Positions 1 to 7,948 are shown, counted from the first letter of the stretch. The stretch is DNA of 24,862 nucleotides from Saprospiraceae bacterium (GCA_027009605.1 JALVCY010000518.1:1-24862), one strand, 5' to 3'. The notes: generated by a model from the letters alone, not told the origin. A program made the numbers and translations.

Positions 1-29
1 AAAGGGGGAAATACACGACTTACAACTGC

Positions 30-58
30 AATATTCAATTAGAAGATTATTGAATATT
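30..58. repeat. AT-rich inverted repeat (10-bp arms)
   Basis: The arms AATATTCAAT (30-39) and ATTGAATATT (49-58) are perfect reverse complements separated by 9 nt. It could be a weak terminator or an operator-like site. No T-tract follows, so a terminator role is doubtful. Confidence 0.45.
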
Positions 59-172
59 TGGTGGTGGTACTAGATTTTCTGAAGTTTTGTTACGGTTCAA
101 TTAGATATTATAAGCCACTGATAACCATTTAGTTATAAATTTATCAAAACAAATTCATAACTAGACTATGCC

Positions 173-202
173 TGTCGTGTATGTATGTCGTGTATGTATG
201 TC
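173..202. repeat. 13-bp tandem repeat, two copies plus 4 bp
   Basis: The unit TGTCGTGTATGTA occurs at 173-185 and again at 186-198 without mismatch, followed by TGTC, the start of a third unit. It sits directly before the GC-rich hairpin at 212-225. Confidence 0.8.
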
Positions 203-211
203 CCGCATGTC

Positions 212-277
212 CCCCGCTGGCGGGGTCAAATTTGCCCCCCGGTAGCCCGGTTACTTCCGGAACTTAAAGCAAATTTG
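212..277. repeat. GC-rich hairpin cluster (REP-like)
   Basis: CCCCGC-TG-GCGGGG (212-225) is a perfect palindrome. It is followed by CAAATTTGC (227-235), whose reverse complement GCAAATTTG occurs at 269-277, and by several CCGG-containing short palindromes between them. The composition is much richer in G and C than the flanks, as in REP-like intergenic repeats. No second copy is present in the window, so its status as a repeat family is inferred. Confidence 0.4.
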
Positions 278-536
278 GGGGTGGAAAAAAACTAAATAAA
301 AACCAGGAGTCTAAGTTTATATGTTTTTCCGGAAACTTGCGCCTATTACAAATTATCGAAAAGTGTCTAATGGGGACAAACTCCGACTGCGCCCAATAGA
401 GATAACAAATGAACAGAATGTATAAAGCCTAGGGAATTAGCTAATTACGATAGAACAAAGTAGCGGAAAGTATAATAATTTGTTAATTTATACCAGTCTT
501 TTGTCCAAAAAGTGAAAAAATAAGCCTAAAAAGCCT

Positions 537-544
537 TAACTTTG
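537..544 (+). promoter_or_regulatory. Candidate -7 promoter element for deoC
   Basis: TAACTTTG matches the Bacteroidota primary sigma -7 consensus TAnnTTTG exactly. It is the best match in the gap before deoC and would give a leader of roughly 65-70 nt. No TTTG or TTG is seen at the expected distance upstream (19-21 nt spacer), so the call rests on the -7 box alone. Confidence 0.45.
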
Positions 545-618
545 TCCGTCGCTAGAAAATCTATTTTTTTTAGCCCCAACACACTATCAAAACATTAATC
601 CCCCAATAACAAAAACGA

Positions 619-1284
619 ATGAAAATCAACGAATATCTAGAGCATACTTGGCTCAAAGCGGATACTACTTCCGAAAAAATTAGCGAGATTTGCGAAGAAG
701 CAAAGACAAACGAATTTAAGGGAATTTGCATTCCTCCATACTACGTAAAGGAAGCCAAGGGGCATTTAGGAGAAAACTCGAATATCAAATTGGTCACCGT
801 TATTGGATTCCCAATGGGGTATTCGACTACTGCGGCCAAAGTAGAAGAAATTAAGCGCGCTATTAATGATGGGGCGGATGAATTGGATGTGGTAATCAAT
901 GTGGCAGCGATAAAAGCCGGCAATTGGAGCTATGTAGAAAGCGATGTGGAAAGTGTGACGATGATTACCCATTTAAAGGGTAAAGTCATCAAATTAATCA
1001 CAGAAGTAGGCTTTTTAACCGATGATGAGTTGAAGAAGGTATGCAACATCGTGACCAAATATTCAGTTAATATATTCAAGACTTCTTCCGGTTATACCGG
1101 AGTAGATACCACTCCGGAGATGGTCGCTAAGATTCGCAAAATGCTACCGGATGACATCGCCATTAAGGCGTCCGGGGGGATTCGGGACTTAGAGACTGCG
1201 GAAGCTGTTGTGAAGGCCGGTGCTACCCGTATTGGTAGTTCATCTTGCGTAAAAATTGTTGAAGCGGCAAAAGCTAAAGTGTGA
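619..1284 (+). CDS. deoC: Deoxyribose-phosphate aldolase
   Basis: DeoC is a cytosolic class I aldolase that splits 2-deoxyribose 5-phosphate into glyceraldehyde 3-phosphate and acetaldehyde, the last step of deoxynucleoside catabolism. The 221-residue length fits the short bacterial DeoC type. Family landmarks are present: ELDVVIN with Asp90, FKTSSGYTG with Lys154 as the Schiff-base lysine, and IKASGGIRD with Lys183 as the second active-site lysine. The C-terminal RIGSSS is the usual phosphate-binding turn. The ATG at 619 follows an A-rich stretch and gives a complete TIM barrel. Its TGA stop overlaps the GTG start of the SPOR-domain gene by four bases, suggesting cotranscription, although the two functions are unrelated. 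No other deo gene is nearby. Confidence 0.96.
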   Translation: MKINEYLEHTWLKADTTSEKISEICEEAKTNEFKGICIPPYYVKEAKGHLGENSNIKLVTVIGFPMGYSTTAAKVEEIKRAINDGADELDVVINVAAIKAGNWSYVESDVESVTMITHLKGKVIKLITEVGFLTDDELKKVCNIVTKYSVNIFKTSSGYTGVDTTPEMVAKIRKMLPDDIAIKASGGIRDLETAEAVVKAGATRIGSSSCVKIVEAAKAKV

Positions 1285-1673
1285 TAAAAAAATTAATTTT
1301 TCTATTTCTTTTTGGGGTCGTTGCCTTTTCGGCTACGGGTCAAATAAACATCTCCGAAGATTTTTTAATCGAACGGATGATGAAGAAGTATGTCGCCATC
1401 AATCAAGCTAATCCAACTGTGGCAGGGTGGAGAATACAAGTGTTTGCTTCAACAGATCGCCGGAAAGTAGAATCAGCGTATGCTACTTTTAATGGGCGTT
1501 TCCCCCAATACCCTTGTGAATGGGTACAAGAAAAGCCGTACTATAAGCTTCGTGCAGGCGCTTTTTTAACGAAGTTAGAAGCGATTGCCGCAAGAGAAGA
1601 AATCAAAAGATATTATCGTTCGGCCTTCCCGGCTTATGACAAGAATATCAAAATCCAAGAATTAATTAACTAA
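1281..1673 (+). CDS. SPOR-domain secreted protein
   Basis: This is a 130-residue protein with an N-terminal signal peptide (hydrophobic stretch about residues 4-17, likely cleaved near ATGQ). From about residue 45 it reads as a SPOR domain, with the pattern WRIQVFAST, a helix rich in charged residues, then YYKLRAGAFLTKLEA. SPOR domains bind glycan strands stripped of stem peptides, so the protein probably acts in the periplasm at sites of wall growth or division. The GTG start overlaps the deoC stop (GTGA), which favours this start and translational coupling. rodA, encoding a wall polymerase, begins 15 bp downstream, so an envelope role fits the context. The exact partner is unknown. Confidence 0.85.
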   Translation: MIKKLIFLFLFGVVAFSATGQINISEDFLIERMMKKYVAINQANPTVAGWRIQVFASTDRRKVESAYATFNGRFPQYPCEWVQEKPYYKLRAGAFLTKLEAIAAREEIKRYYRSAFPAYDKNIKIQELIN

Positions 1674-1688
1674 TTAAGCCCCCCATCA

Positions 1689-3083
1689 ATGGCTAATCCA
1701 AGACTTGGAAAGCTAGATATCATCACTACTTCGTTGTTTATCTCTCTTATTTTGCTGGGATGGATTATGTATTATGCGGTTACTTATGACCCTAATCAGG
1801 CGGCTTCCATGTTTGATTTGACAAAAGGATTGGGTAAGGAGACGATGTGGGTGGGGAGTGCGCTTATTCTTTTTTTCTTGGTTCAAGTGCTAGACCCACG
1901 AATATGGAGTGGTTTGGCTTTTGTCTTTTATGCTATAGGAATCTTGTTATTAATTGGGGTGATATTCTTTGGCTCAAACATCAAGGGCGCCACTTCTTGG
2001 TACACCTTTGGCGGATTCTCGTTTCAGCCTTCGGAGTTTGCAAAGTTTGGGACGGCACTTGCGATGTCTTCTGTGCTGAGTGGCCCGTCGGATGATATGA
2101 ATAATCCTAAAACACGGCTCATAGCTTTCGGGGTTTTATTGCTACCAATCTTACTGATTATGCTGCAACCGGATGCAGGCTCTGCTTTGGTTTTTACTTC
2201 CTTTTTTATTCTTTTTTACCGCAAGGGTCTGTCGGGTTCCATTTATGTGGTGGGTTTTGTGTTGGTGGCCTTGTTTATCTTGAGTTTGATTTATCCTAGT
2301 TTTGATATATTGTTGGTGCTGTTGGCGGCGGGTTTGGTCTTTGCGGTAAGTGCAAAGGATAAGCGAAAAGTAATGGAATACGTACTCGTCTTGGGCGCTT
2401 TAGCTTTTGGATTTTATTTTAAAGAGCAAGTTTGGGCCATTATACCCTTGGCCGGACTAACGATTAGAAGAGTTTTGATGTACTTCAAAAATGGGGATGT
2501 AAAAAAGTTGGTTTTCCATTTTTCAGCATTGTTAATTGCTGTCGGCGTAGTTTATGGTGCACGATTTTTTTATGATGACGTATTGGAACCGCACCAACAA
2601 GAACGAATTAATGTGTGGCTCAACCCATCTAAATGTGATCCCCGCGGCTCACTTTACAATGTGCTCCAATCCAAAATGGCGATTGGTTCAGGAGGGTTGA
2701 CCGGGCGCGGCTTTTTGAAAGGTGAATTGACACAGTTAAATTATGTTCCGGAACAAAGTACTGATTTTATTTTTTGTACGATTGGAGAAGAACAAGGCTT
2801 TATTGGGGTAACGATAACCATATTGATTTTTTTAGCATTGGTTTTGCGACTGACCTATTTGGCCGAAAGGCAAAGATTGTCTTTTGCCAGAAATTATGGG
2901 TATGCCCTTGCGGGAATACTATTCTTTCACTTTTTGATTAATATTGGGATGACCATGGGATTGTTTCCCATAATTGGTATCCCGTTGCCGATGGTGAGTT
3001 ATGGTGGAACTTCTTTAATCATGTTTTCTTTGATGATTAGTGTAATGATAAAACTGGATCAAAGCCGACAGAGCAAAGGCTAG
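1689..3083 (+). CDS. rodA: Rod-shape SEDS peptidoglycan polymerase RodA
   Basis: This is an integral membrane protein of the SEDS (RodA/FtsW/SpoVE) family, which polymerises lipid II into glycan strands together with a class B PBP during cell elongation. Visible landmarks are GATSWYTFGGFSFQPSEF near residues 100-116, the long loop WLNPSKCDPRGS with Asp317 at the position of the conserved loop acidic residue, then PEQSTDFIF and GEEQGFIG, and the C-terminal GIPLPMVSYGGTS. It is called RodA rather than FtsW because of the WLNP-type loop and the lack of neighbouring mur/fts genes; FtsW is the alternative. At 464 residues it is about 90 longer than E. coli RodA. The extra length lies in hydrophobic sequence at about residues 190-290, suggesting added helices. 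Confidence 0.9.
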   Translation: MANPRLGKLDIITTSLFISLILLGWIMYYAVTYDPNQAASMFDLTKGLGKETMWVGSALILFFLVQVLDPRIWSGLAFVFYAIGILLLIGVIFFGSNIKGATSWYTFGGFSFQPSEFAKFGTALAMSSVLSGPSDDMNNPKTRLIAFGVLLLPILLIMLQPDAGSALVFTSFFILFYRKGLSGSIYVVGFVLVALFILSLIYPSFDILLVLLAAGLVFAVSAKDKRKVMEYVLVLGALAFGFYFKEQVWAIIPLAGLTIRRVLMYFKNGDVKKLVFHFSALLIAVGVVYGARFFYDDVLEPHQQERINVWLNPSKCDPRGSLYNVLQSKMAIGSGGLTGRGFLKGELTQLNYVPEQSTDFIFCTIGEEQGFIGVTITILIFLALVLRLTYLAERQRLSFARNYGYALAGILFFHFLINIGMTMGLFPIIGIPLPMVSYGGTSLIMFSLMISVMIKLDQSRQSKG

Positions 3084-3179
3084 ACCTAAGCACTAGACCC
3101 AATCACACCCACACAACATTTCATCTGTTACCAAGTTTAGGATATAACCCTTAACTTAGCGTGCAAAATAGGATTACGC

Positions 3180-4925
3180 ATGAACCATCCTTCTTCAGCC
3201 CTTTGGTGGCTAATACTATTATTGTCTTTTGCGGCTTGTAAACCGGAAGAAGCATCCCAGACGTCCAATACATTAACCGTTAGAATAAAGGGGAGTGTTG
3301 AAGGGTTTAATCCGGTTACGTCCAACAAGTTATCTTATATACAAAAATGGATATTCCCATCATTGGTAAACTTTGACCCGGAAAGCGAAAAATTAGCTCC
3401 GGTTTTAATTGATTCACTTCCGGAAAAGGTGACTATTGATACCGGCATTTATGCAGGTGCACCGGCTTATCGTTTTCGCTTTTTGGATGCGGCAAAATGG
3501 CCCAATGGTTCGGATATCACTGCCAAAGACTACATTTTTTCCCTAAAGGTAGCCTTAAACAAAGGGATTAAAGATAATAGTTTGATAAGGACTTATTCAC
3601 CAATCATCAGGGATGTGTTGCCCGCCCCTAAAGATAATAAATCTTTTATTGTCGTATTACAGAAGGAAATTATTAATGTTACGGCTTATTTAGGTGGATT
3701 TGCCCTATTGCCGGCCTATCACTATGATCCCAAGCATTTGCTGGATTCATTTGTACTAAGTGACTTTGTCAAAGATTTTGAGCAGTTAAAAAAGAAGCAT
3801 CCTGCTATTTTAGAATTTGCAAAAGACTTTAATAGCGAGAAATATATCCGAGCCCCCAAAGAAATTGTTGGTGCCGGCCCTTACCGCTTGGCTCGATGGG
3901 ATGCCAATGAACAACTGATACTCGTCAAGAAAGAAAATTTTTGGGCGGACAAACTCCCCCAAAAATCAGTCTATATTACCGGAAATCCCGATACCCTGAT
4001 TTACAAGATAGTGCCTGATGAAGTAGCAACCTCCTTAATGCTTAAAAATGAGCAATTAGACTTGGTCGCAGATATGCGAGAAGAACAATTTGTTAAGCTA
4101 AAATCAAATCCGACAATCGCCGAAAAGTATAATTTTTTCACTCCAAGTTCGCCGGGATATTACTTAATCCTGCTAAATAACCGCTCCCCAAAATTGACCA
4201 AGCCGGTCAGAAAGGCCCTTGCTCAATGTATTAGCTTAGACCAAATTAACCAAGTCGCAACTGCAGGACTGGGCACAAAAGTGGTCGGATTACTCAGCCC
4301 CAACTCTCCTTACTATGACCACGATTTAAAGCCTATCAAACAAGACATTGCGCAAGCCAAAAAACGACTCCAAGAAGAGGGGTGGACAGATAGCGACCAT
4401 GACGGCATCTTAGACAAAACAATCCATGGGAAAAAAACACCTTTAATACTTAAACTATTGAGTGCCAATTCTACCGGTGTCGGACAAGTGGTCTCTCCTG
4501 TTATCAAGGAAGCCGCAGCCAAAATAGGGATAAAAATTGTCATACAAGGAGCTTCACTCAAGCAAATAATAGGTGGTTTGCGGAGTCACGATTACGATAT
4601 GGCTTTGGTGCGTTTCGTTACTTCGCCGGCAGATTACATGCCCTATGGCAGTTGGCATTCAGATAATGCCGGCAAAAACGGGCGTAATTTTACAGGATAC
4701 AGCTCTAGTCGTACGGACTCCGTCATTACAGCCTTACAGGAAGCTCATACAACCGCAAAGAAAAAAGAGCTATATCGACAGTTTCAGGAGAATATTTACG
4801 AAGACCAACCGGTTATTTTTCTTTTTTCTCCAACCAAAACGTTAGTAGTACATAAACGGTGGGAGCCGGTGGTTTCTTCTGTTCGTCCCGGGTATTTTGA
4901 AGGTGGGTTTCGCTTAAAAAAATAA
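3180..4925 (+). CDS. Peptide/nickel-type ABC transporter substrate-binding lipoprotein
   Basis: This 581-residue protein belongs to the family 5 solute-binding proteins (DppA/OppA/NikA type). It captures peptides or similar ligands in the periplasm and delivers them to an inner-membrane permease. The N-terminus is a lipoprotein signal with lipobox SFAAC, so Cys20 would be lipidated. Typical features include WPNGSDITAKDYIFSLK near residues 105-121, GAGPYRL near 232-238, and the C-terminal lobe segment EEGWTDSDHDGIL near 399-411. The last has a DxDxDG form that could bind calcium, or may simply be the usual turn in this family. The two permease genes follow after only 7 bp. The substrate cannot be deduced from sequence. 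Confidence 0.9.
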   Translation: MNHPSSALWWLILLLSFAACKPEEASQTSNTLTVRIKGSVEGFNPVTSNKLSYIQKWIFPSLVNFDPESEKLAPVLIDSLPEKVTIDTGIYAGAPAYRFRFLDAAKWPNGSDITAKDYIFSLKVALNKGIKDNSLIRTYSPIIRDVLPAPKDNKSFIVVLQKEIINVTAYLGGFALLPAYHYDPKHLLDSFVLSDFVKDFEQLKKKHPAILEFAKDFNSEKYIRAPKEIVGAGPYRLARWDANEQLILVKKENFWADKLPQKSVYITGNPDTLIYKIVPDEVATSLMLKNEQLDLVADMREEQFVKLKSNPTIAEKYNFFTPSSPGYYLILLNNRSPKLTKPVRKALAQCISLDQINQVATAGLGTKVVGLLSPNSPYYDHDLKPIKQDIAQAKKRLQEEGWTDSDHDGILDKTIHGKKTPLILKLLSANSTGVGQVVSPVIKEAAAKIGIKIVIQGASLKQIIGGLRSHDYDMALVRFVTSPADYMPYGSWHSDNAGKNGRNFTGYSSSRTDSVITALQEAHTTAKKKELYRQFQENIYEDQPVIFLFSPTKTLVVHKRWEPVVSSVRPGYFEGGFRLKK

Positions 4926-4932
4926 TCGGCAA

Positions 4933-6360
4933 ATGAAACGCTATCTCTTAAGGCGGCTCTTATATTTTGTACCCACATTGGTGCTCGTCTCCTTGATTAC
5001 TTTTGGATTGAGCCGGCTGGCCCCCGGCGATCCGGTCGAATCTATTATTGGCATAAGCGTATTTGATGAAGAGACCAATCCGGACGATGAAAAACTCCGG
5101 CTAGAAGAATATGCTCGTGCTGCTGCCGAATATCACTATGACTGTCCCCCATTTTATTTTGCCATTATTCCCCAAAATTATCCGGACACCCTCTATAAAA
5201 TTCAGCCTTTAAGCAACCGGAAACATGTCACTCGACTTCTGAGAAAATATGATGATTGGTCTAAGATTGTTTCGTTTACGCAGGAGATTGCCAAGATGCG
5301 TACTGCATTGCTGCAAATCCCCCAAAAGCCGGCCAACTATTCTGCTACCATCGAGCGTGTCAATAGGCTCAGCTTGGCGATAGACAATACGACCATTTCA
5401 GCCTTGCTTTCTTCCCTAAAAAAAGATCAAGACGCCTACCCCAAGGCACTCGCTAATATCGACAAAATAGACGCTTTATTTCAGCAAATGCAACAGACCC
5501 ATCGACTCCGGATGCTCATCCCAAAATGGGTTTGGTACGGCTTCGACAACCAGTATCATCATTGGGTAAGTGGGGTCTTGCGTGGAAATTTCGGCCTATC
5601 GGTCATAGATAAAAAACCGGTCATGACTAAAATATGGGCAACACTCCCCAATACACTATGGCTCAATCTCACAACTTTGGTGGTAGGACTCATCTTTGGG
5701 ATTCTATCGGGGATACTGATGGCCATCCACCCACAAAAATGGTATTCCAAATTAGCTCGGACAAAGATGTATGCGTGGCTGGCTATTCCATCATTTTGGT
5801 TGGCATCCTTGTTGGTGATATTCTTTACAACCAATGATTATGGAGCTTGGACAAACCTGTTTCCGTCCAATGGATTGGGGCACTTTCCGCAAGGAGCTAC
5901 TCTATTTCAACGGGTATTTATCCGGATGAGTCATCTATTTTTACCCGTGATGAGCCTAGCCATACCTTTAATTGCGACGTTGGCCTTACAAATGCGGCGT
6001 AGCCTTGCGGCAGAAATGAAAAAGCCCTACATCAAAACAGCCATCTTAAAAGGCATCCCTCTACGGCAAGTCATTTGGAGACATGGCGTAAAAAATGCCA
6101 TCTTCCCGATAGTCACTCTTTTTGGCAATATCTTACCGGCTTTAATTGGGGGTTCTGTTGCCATCGAGTTGATTTTTAATATACCGGGCATGGGGCATTT
6201 GTTGCTTCAATCCATATATGGCAAAGATTGGCCGGTGGTTTTTGCGGTTCTGGTTATTACGGCTATTTTGACGATACTCAGCTTATTGTTGACGGATATC
6301 TTATATACCAAGTTAGACCCTAGAGTTCGACTCAATCACCAAAAATCACGTCATGAGTAA
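4933..6360 (+). CDS. ABC transporter permease, DppB type, with large periplasmic insert
   Basis: This is the first inner-membrane permease of the importer. TM1 (about residues 8-28) and the following APGDP motif are typical of DppB/OppB. The block RGNFGLSV...PVMTKIWATLP starting near residue 217, the cytoplasmic EAA loop (about residues 366-395, GIPLRQVIWRHGVKNAIFP) and the C-terminal LTDILYTKLDPRVRL are also family features. Ordinary DppB proteins are about 310-340 residues; this one has 475. The excess is a soluble, charged, mostly helical segment of about 180 residues between TM1 and TM2 (about 33-212), which should face the periplasm. The next permease gene starts inside its stop codon region (ATGAGTAA), an 8-bp overlap implying coupled translation. 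Confidence 0.9.
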   Translation: MKRYLLRRLLYFVPTLVLVSLITFGLSRLAPGDPVESIIGISVFDEETNPDDEKLRLEEYARAAAEYHYDCPPFYFAIIPQNYPDTLYKIQPLSNRKHVTRLLRKYDDWSKIVSFTQEIAKMRTALLQIPQKPANYSATIERVNRLSLAIDNTTISALLSSLKKDQDAYPKALANIDKIDALFQQMQQTHRLRMLIPKWVWYGFDNQYHHWVSGVLRGNFGLSVIDKKPVMTKIWATLPNTLWLNLTTLVVGLIFGILSGILMAIHPQKWYSKLARTKMYAWLAIPSFWLASLLVIFFTTNDYGAWTNLFPSNGLGHFPQGATLFQRVFIRMSHLFLPVMSLAIPLIATLALQMRRSLAAEMKKPYIKTAILKGIPLRQVIWRHGVKNAIFPIVTLFGNILPALIGGSVAIELIFNIPGMGHLLLQSIYGKDWPVVFAVLVITAILTILSLLLTDILYTKLDPRVRLNHQKSRHE

Positions 6361-7579
6361 GCCCCAAAATTCTCCCCGTTTTTGGCGCAAGCTTTTGCAT
6401 CGGCTGAACCAACACCGAGTCTTCCGCCTAGCCAAGGCTTGGATGCTTTTTTTGGCTTTTGTGGCGATTTTTGCCAATTTTATAGCTAACGACGTCCCTA
6501 TTTTTTGTAGATACAACGGAGATATACAATTTCCGGTAATCCAACAAGCCTTGGGCAATTATCAATTCAATAAAACAACGGATTGGAATGCGCCCCAATT
6601 TTCATCCAAGCTCATGCCGCTCATTCCCTACCAAGCCAATACGATAGACCCGCTAAACAGCCACTTCAAGTCCCCTTTCGGTTCCCAACAAATTGCTTCT
6701 TGGCGTTATCGACACTGGTTGGGGACAGATCAGATTGGGCGTGACGTTTTGGCCGGAATGGTCAGCGGTGCACGGGTGAGTGTGGTGATTAGTTTTTTGG
6801 GCATCGGGATTGCCGCCATCATAGGGATTTTGCTAGGGAGTCTAAGCGGGTACTTTGGTGATTACCGGTTGCGTTGGCCGGTTTGGCGGATTGTATTATC
6901 TATTATTTCAGCCTTATTGGTGGCTTGGTTGGCCTACATCCTGCCCCTGTACTTTTCAGAAAATGGACAACCTGCCCACCGATTGACGATTCTTTTTTTC
7001 TTGCTATTGAGTTACATTCTCTTACAAATTGTGATGCATCGAATCCCTTTCGGAAAAAAAAGAATAACCCTGCCGGTGGATCTATTAATCATGCGTGGGG
7101 TAGAGGTTTTTAGTGCGATTCCCAAATTATTGTTATTGCTGGTTATTAGCGCCCTATTTCCTCCATCTATCTATACTGTCGCCGTTGTTATCGGCATTAC
7201 CTTCTGGCCGACCATTACGAGATTTACCCGTGGCGAAATGCTCAAAATCAGGGCTCAAGAATACCTTGCTTCTGCGGAAATGCAAAACATACCCCATTGG
7301 AAAATCCTACTTAGACACGCCATCCCCAATGCCGTCGGCCCGGCCATGATTGTCATTATGCTCGGGCTGGGAAATGCCATCTTAGCCGAATCCTTTCTTT
7401 CCTTTTTGGGCATTGGATTGCCGCCGGATGTGGTCTCTTGGGGCAAACTCCTTGCCGCCGCTCGAACCAACATTTCGGCTTGGTGGTTGGTACTTTTTCC
7501 CGGTTTGGGGATTTTCTTTACTATTTATTCGGCCAATCGCATCGGCGAATTACTTCTGGAAGAGCTGAAAGCCGGTTAA
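6353..7579 (+). CDS. ABC transporter permease, DppC type, enlarged
   Basis: This is the second permease of the peptide-type importer. It has the DppC/OppC landmarks: HWLGTDQIGRDVLAGMVSGAR near residues 121-141, the EAA loop (about 303-330, with the key stretch IPHWKILLRHAIPNAVGP), FLGIGLPPDVVSWGKLL, and a final TM followed by a short tail. It is 408 residues long, against about 280-300 for typical DppC. The extra parts are a soluble loop after TM1 (about 45-118) and an additional hydrophobic hairpin after the second TM (about 170-232). Both permeases in this operon are enlarged, which suggests a matched pair. No ATP-binding subunit gene follows, so the ATPases must be encoded elsewhere. Confidence 0.9.
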   Translation: MSKPQNSPRFWRKLLHRLNQHRVFRLAKAWMLFLAFVAIFANFIANDVPIFCRYNGDIQFPVIQQALGNYQFNKTTDWNAPQFSSKLMPLIPYQANTIDPLNSHFKSPFGSQQIASWRYRHWLGTDQIGRDVLAGMVSGARVSVVISFLGIGIAAIIGILLGSLSGYFGDYRLRWPVWRIVLSIISALLVAWLAYILPLYFSENGQPAHRLTILFFLLLSYILLQIVMHRIPFGKKRITLPVDLLIMRGVEVFSAIPKLLLLLVISALFPPSIYTVAVVIGITFWPTITRFTRGEMLKIRAQEYLASAEMQNIPHWKILLRHAIPNAVGPAMIVIMLGLGNAILAESFLSFLGIGLPPDVVSWGKLLAAARTNISAWWLVLFPGLGIFFTIYSANRIGELLLEELKAG

Positions 7580-7585
7580 GATTCT

Positions 7586-7693
7586 ATGCCCCCCAGATTT
7601 TCAAAATTTACCAAAGACTCGAATCCGCCGGCCAAGACAATCCCCGATGAAGCCCAACTACACGGAATTTTGGAATCTCCCCCGAAAGAGTGA
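7586..7693 (+). CDS. Possible 35-aa small ORF after the permease gene
   Basis: An ATG six bases after the upstream TAA opens a 35-codon frame ending in TGA at 7691-7693. The peptide is Pro-, Lys- and Asp-rich with no hydrophobic segment or known motif. The position directly behind the operon fits an operon-end small gene, but nothing else supports coding and the end overlaps a short repeat-like string (GAATTGCATTCGCCC). It may equally be a chance frame. Confidence 0.15.
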   Translation: MPPRFSKFTKDSNPPAKTIPDEAQLHGILESPPKE

Positions 7694-7766
7694 ATTGCAT
7701 TCGCCCTTCTCAACCGGCAAACATCTCAACATCTAAAAACTCTCCAACACGGCACATAAAAAGAAA

Positions 7767-7927
7767 GTAACTGTTTATGTACCCACTATTTTGGTTAAAA
7801 AATGCCCTTTTTGCGCCTGTTTTTGCTAAAGTTTTTTCACGTAGGGATGCACGGCCGTGCGTCCCTACGTCAACATCCACAAAAATGCCTATTTTTTGCC
7901 CTAAAATAGGAGCACCTAAACAGTTAC
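7767..7927. mobile_element. Palindromic MITE-like element, copy A, with 8-bp target duplication
   Basis: This 161-bp element begins GTAACTGTTTA and ends TAAACAGTTAC. Its two halves are imperfect reverse complements over most of the length, so the whole can fold into one long hairpin. It is flanked by identical 8-bp sequences AAAAGAAA (7759-7766 and 7928-7935), as expected for a target-site duplication. A second copy lies in reverse orientation at 24583-24745, with 128 of 136 positions identical outside the tip. The tip (7839-7870) is a separate palindrome made of CGTAGGGA, CACGGCCGTG and TCCCTACG. There is no coding capacity. GTAA ends plus 8-bp duplications are known for the IS66 family, so trans-mobilisation by such an element is a reasonable inference. 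Confidence 0.8.
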
Positions 7928-7940
7928 AAAAGAAAATAAC

Positions 7941-7948
7941 TATCTTCG
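7941..7948 (+). promoter_or_regulatory. Near-consensus -7 element for the Tex gene
   Basis: TATCTTCG differs from the Bacteroidota TAnnTTTG consensus at one base. It lies 18 bp before the Tex start codon and 13 bp after the end of palindromic element A. The region where the -33 box should be is therefore supplied by the element's right end and the duplicated target. Confidence 0.3.

Larger units (their letters stand above)
1..536. other. Non-coding region with short repeats and hairpins
   Basis: No convincing gene is visible here; the only ORFs are very short (for example 34 codons from 321). It holds an AT-rich inverted repeat with 10-bp arms (30-39 and 49-58), a 13-bp tandem duplication (173-198), a GC-rich hairpin (212-225) and 9-bp inverted arms CAAATTTGC/GCAAATTTG (227-235 and 269-277). 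The GC-rich part of about 75 bp contrasts with the AT-rich surroundings. It lies upstream of deoC and may contain the 3' end signals of a gene outside the window. Confidence 0.6.

Noticed and set aside
321..425. 34-codon frame in the first intergenic region
   Set aside because: It has no overlap with a neighbour, no good start context and no motif; the length is within chance for this composition.
3152..3159. TAACTTAG as promoter of the ABC operon
   Set aside because: It misses the TTTG part of the -7 box and has no -33 partner at normal spacing; too weak to list as a feature.
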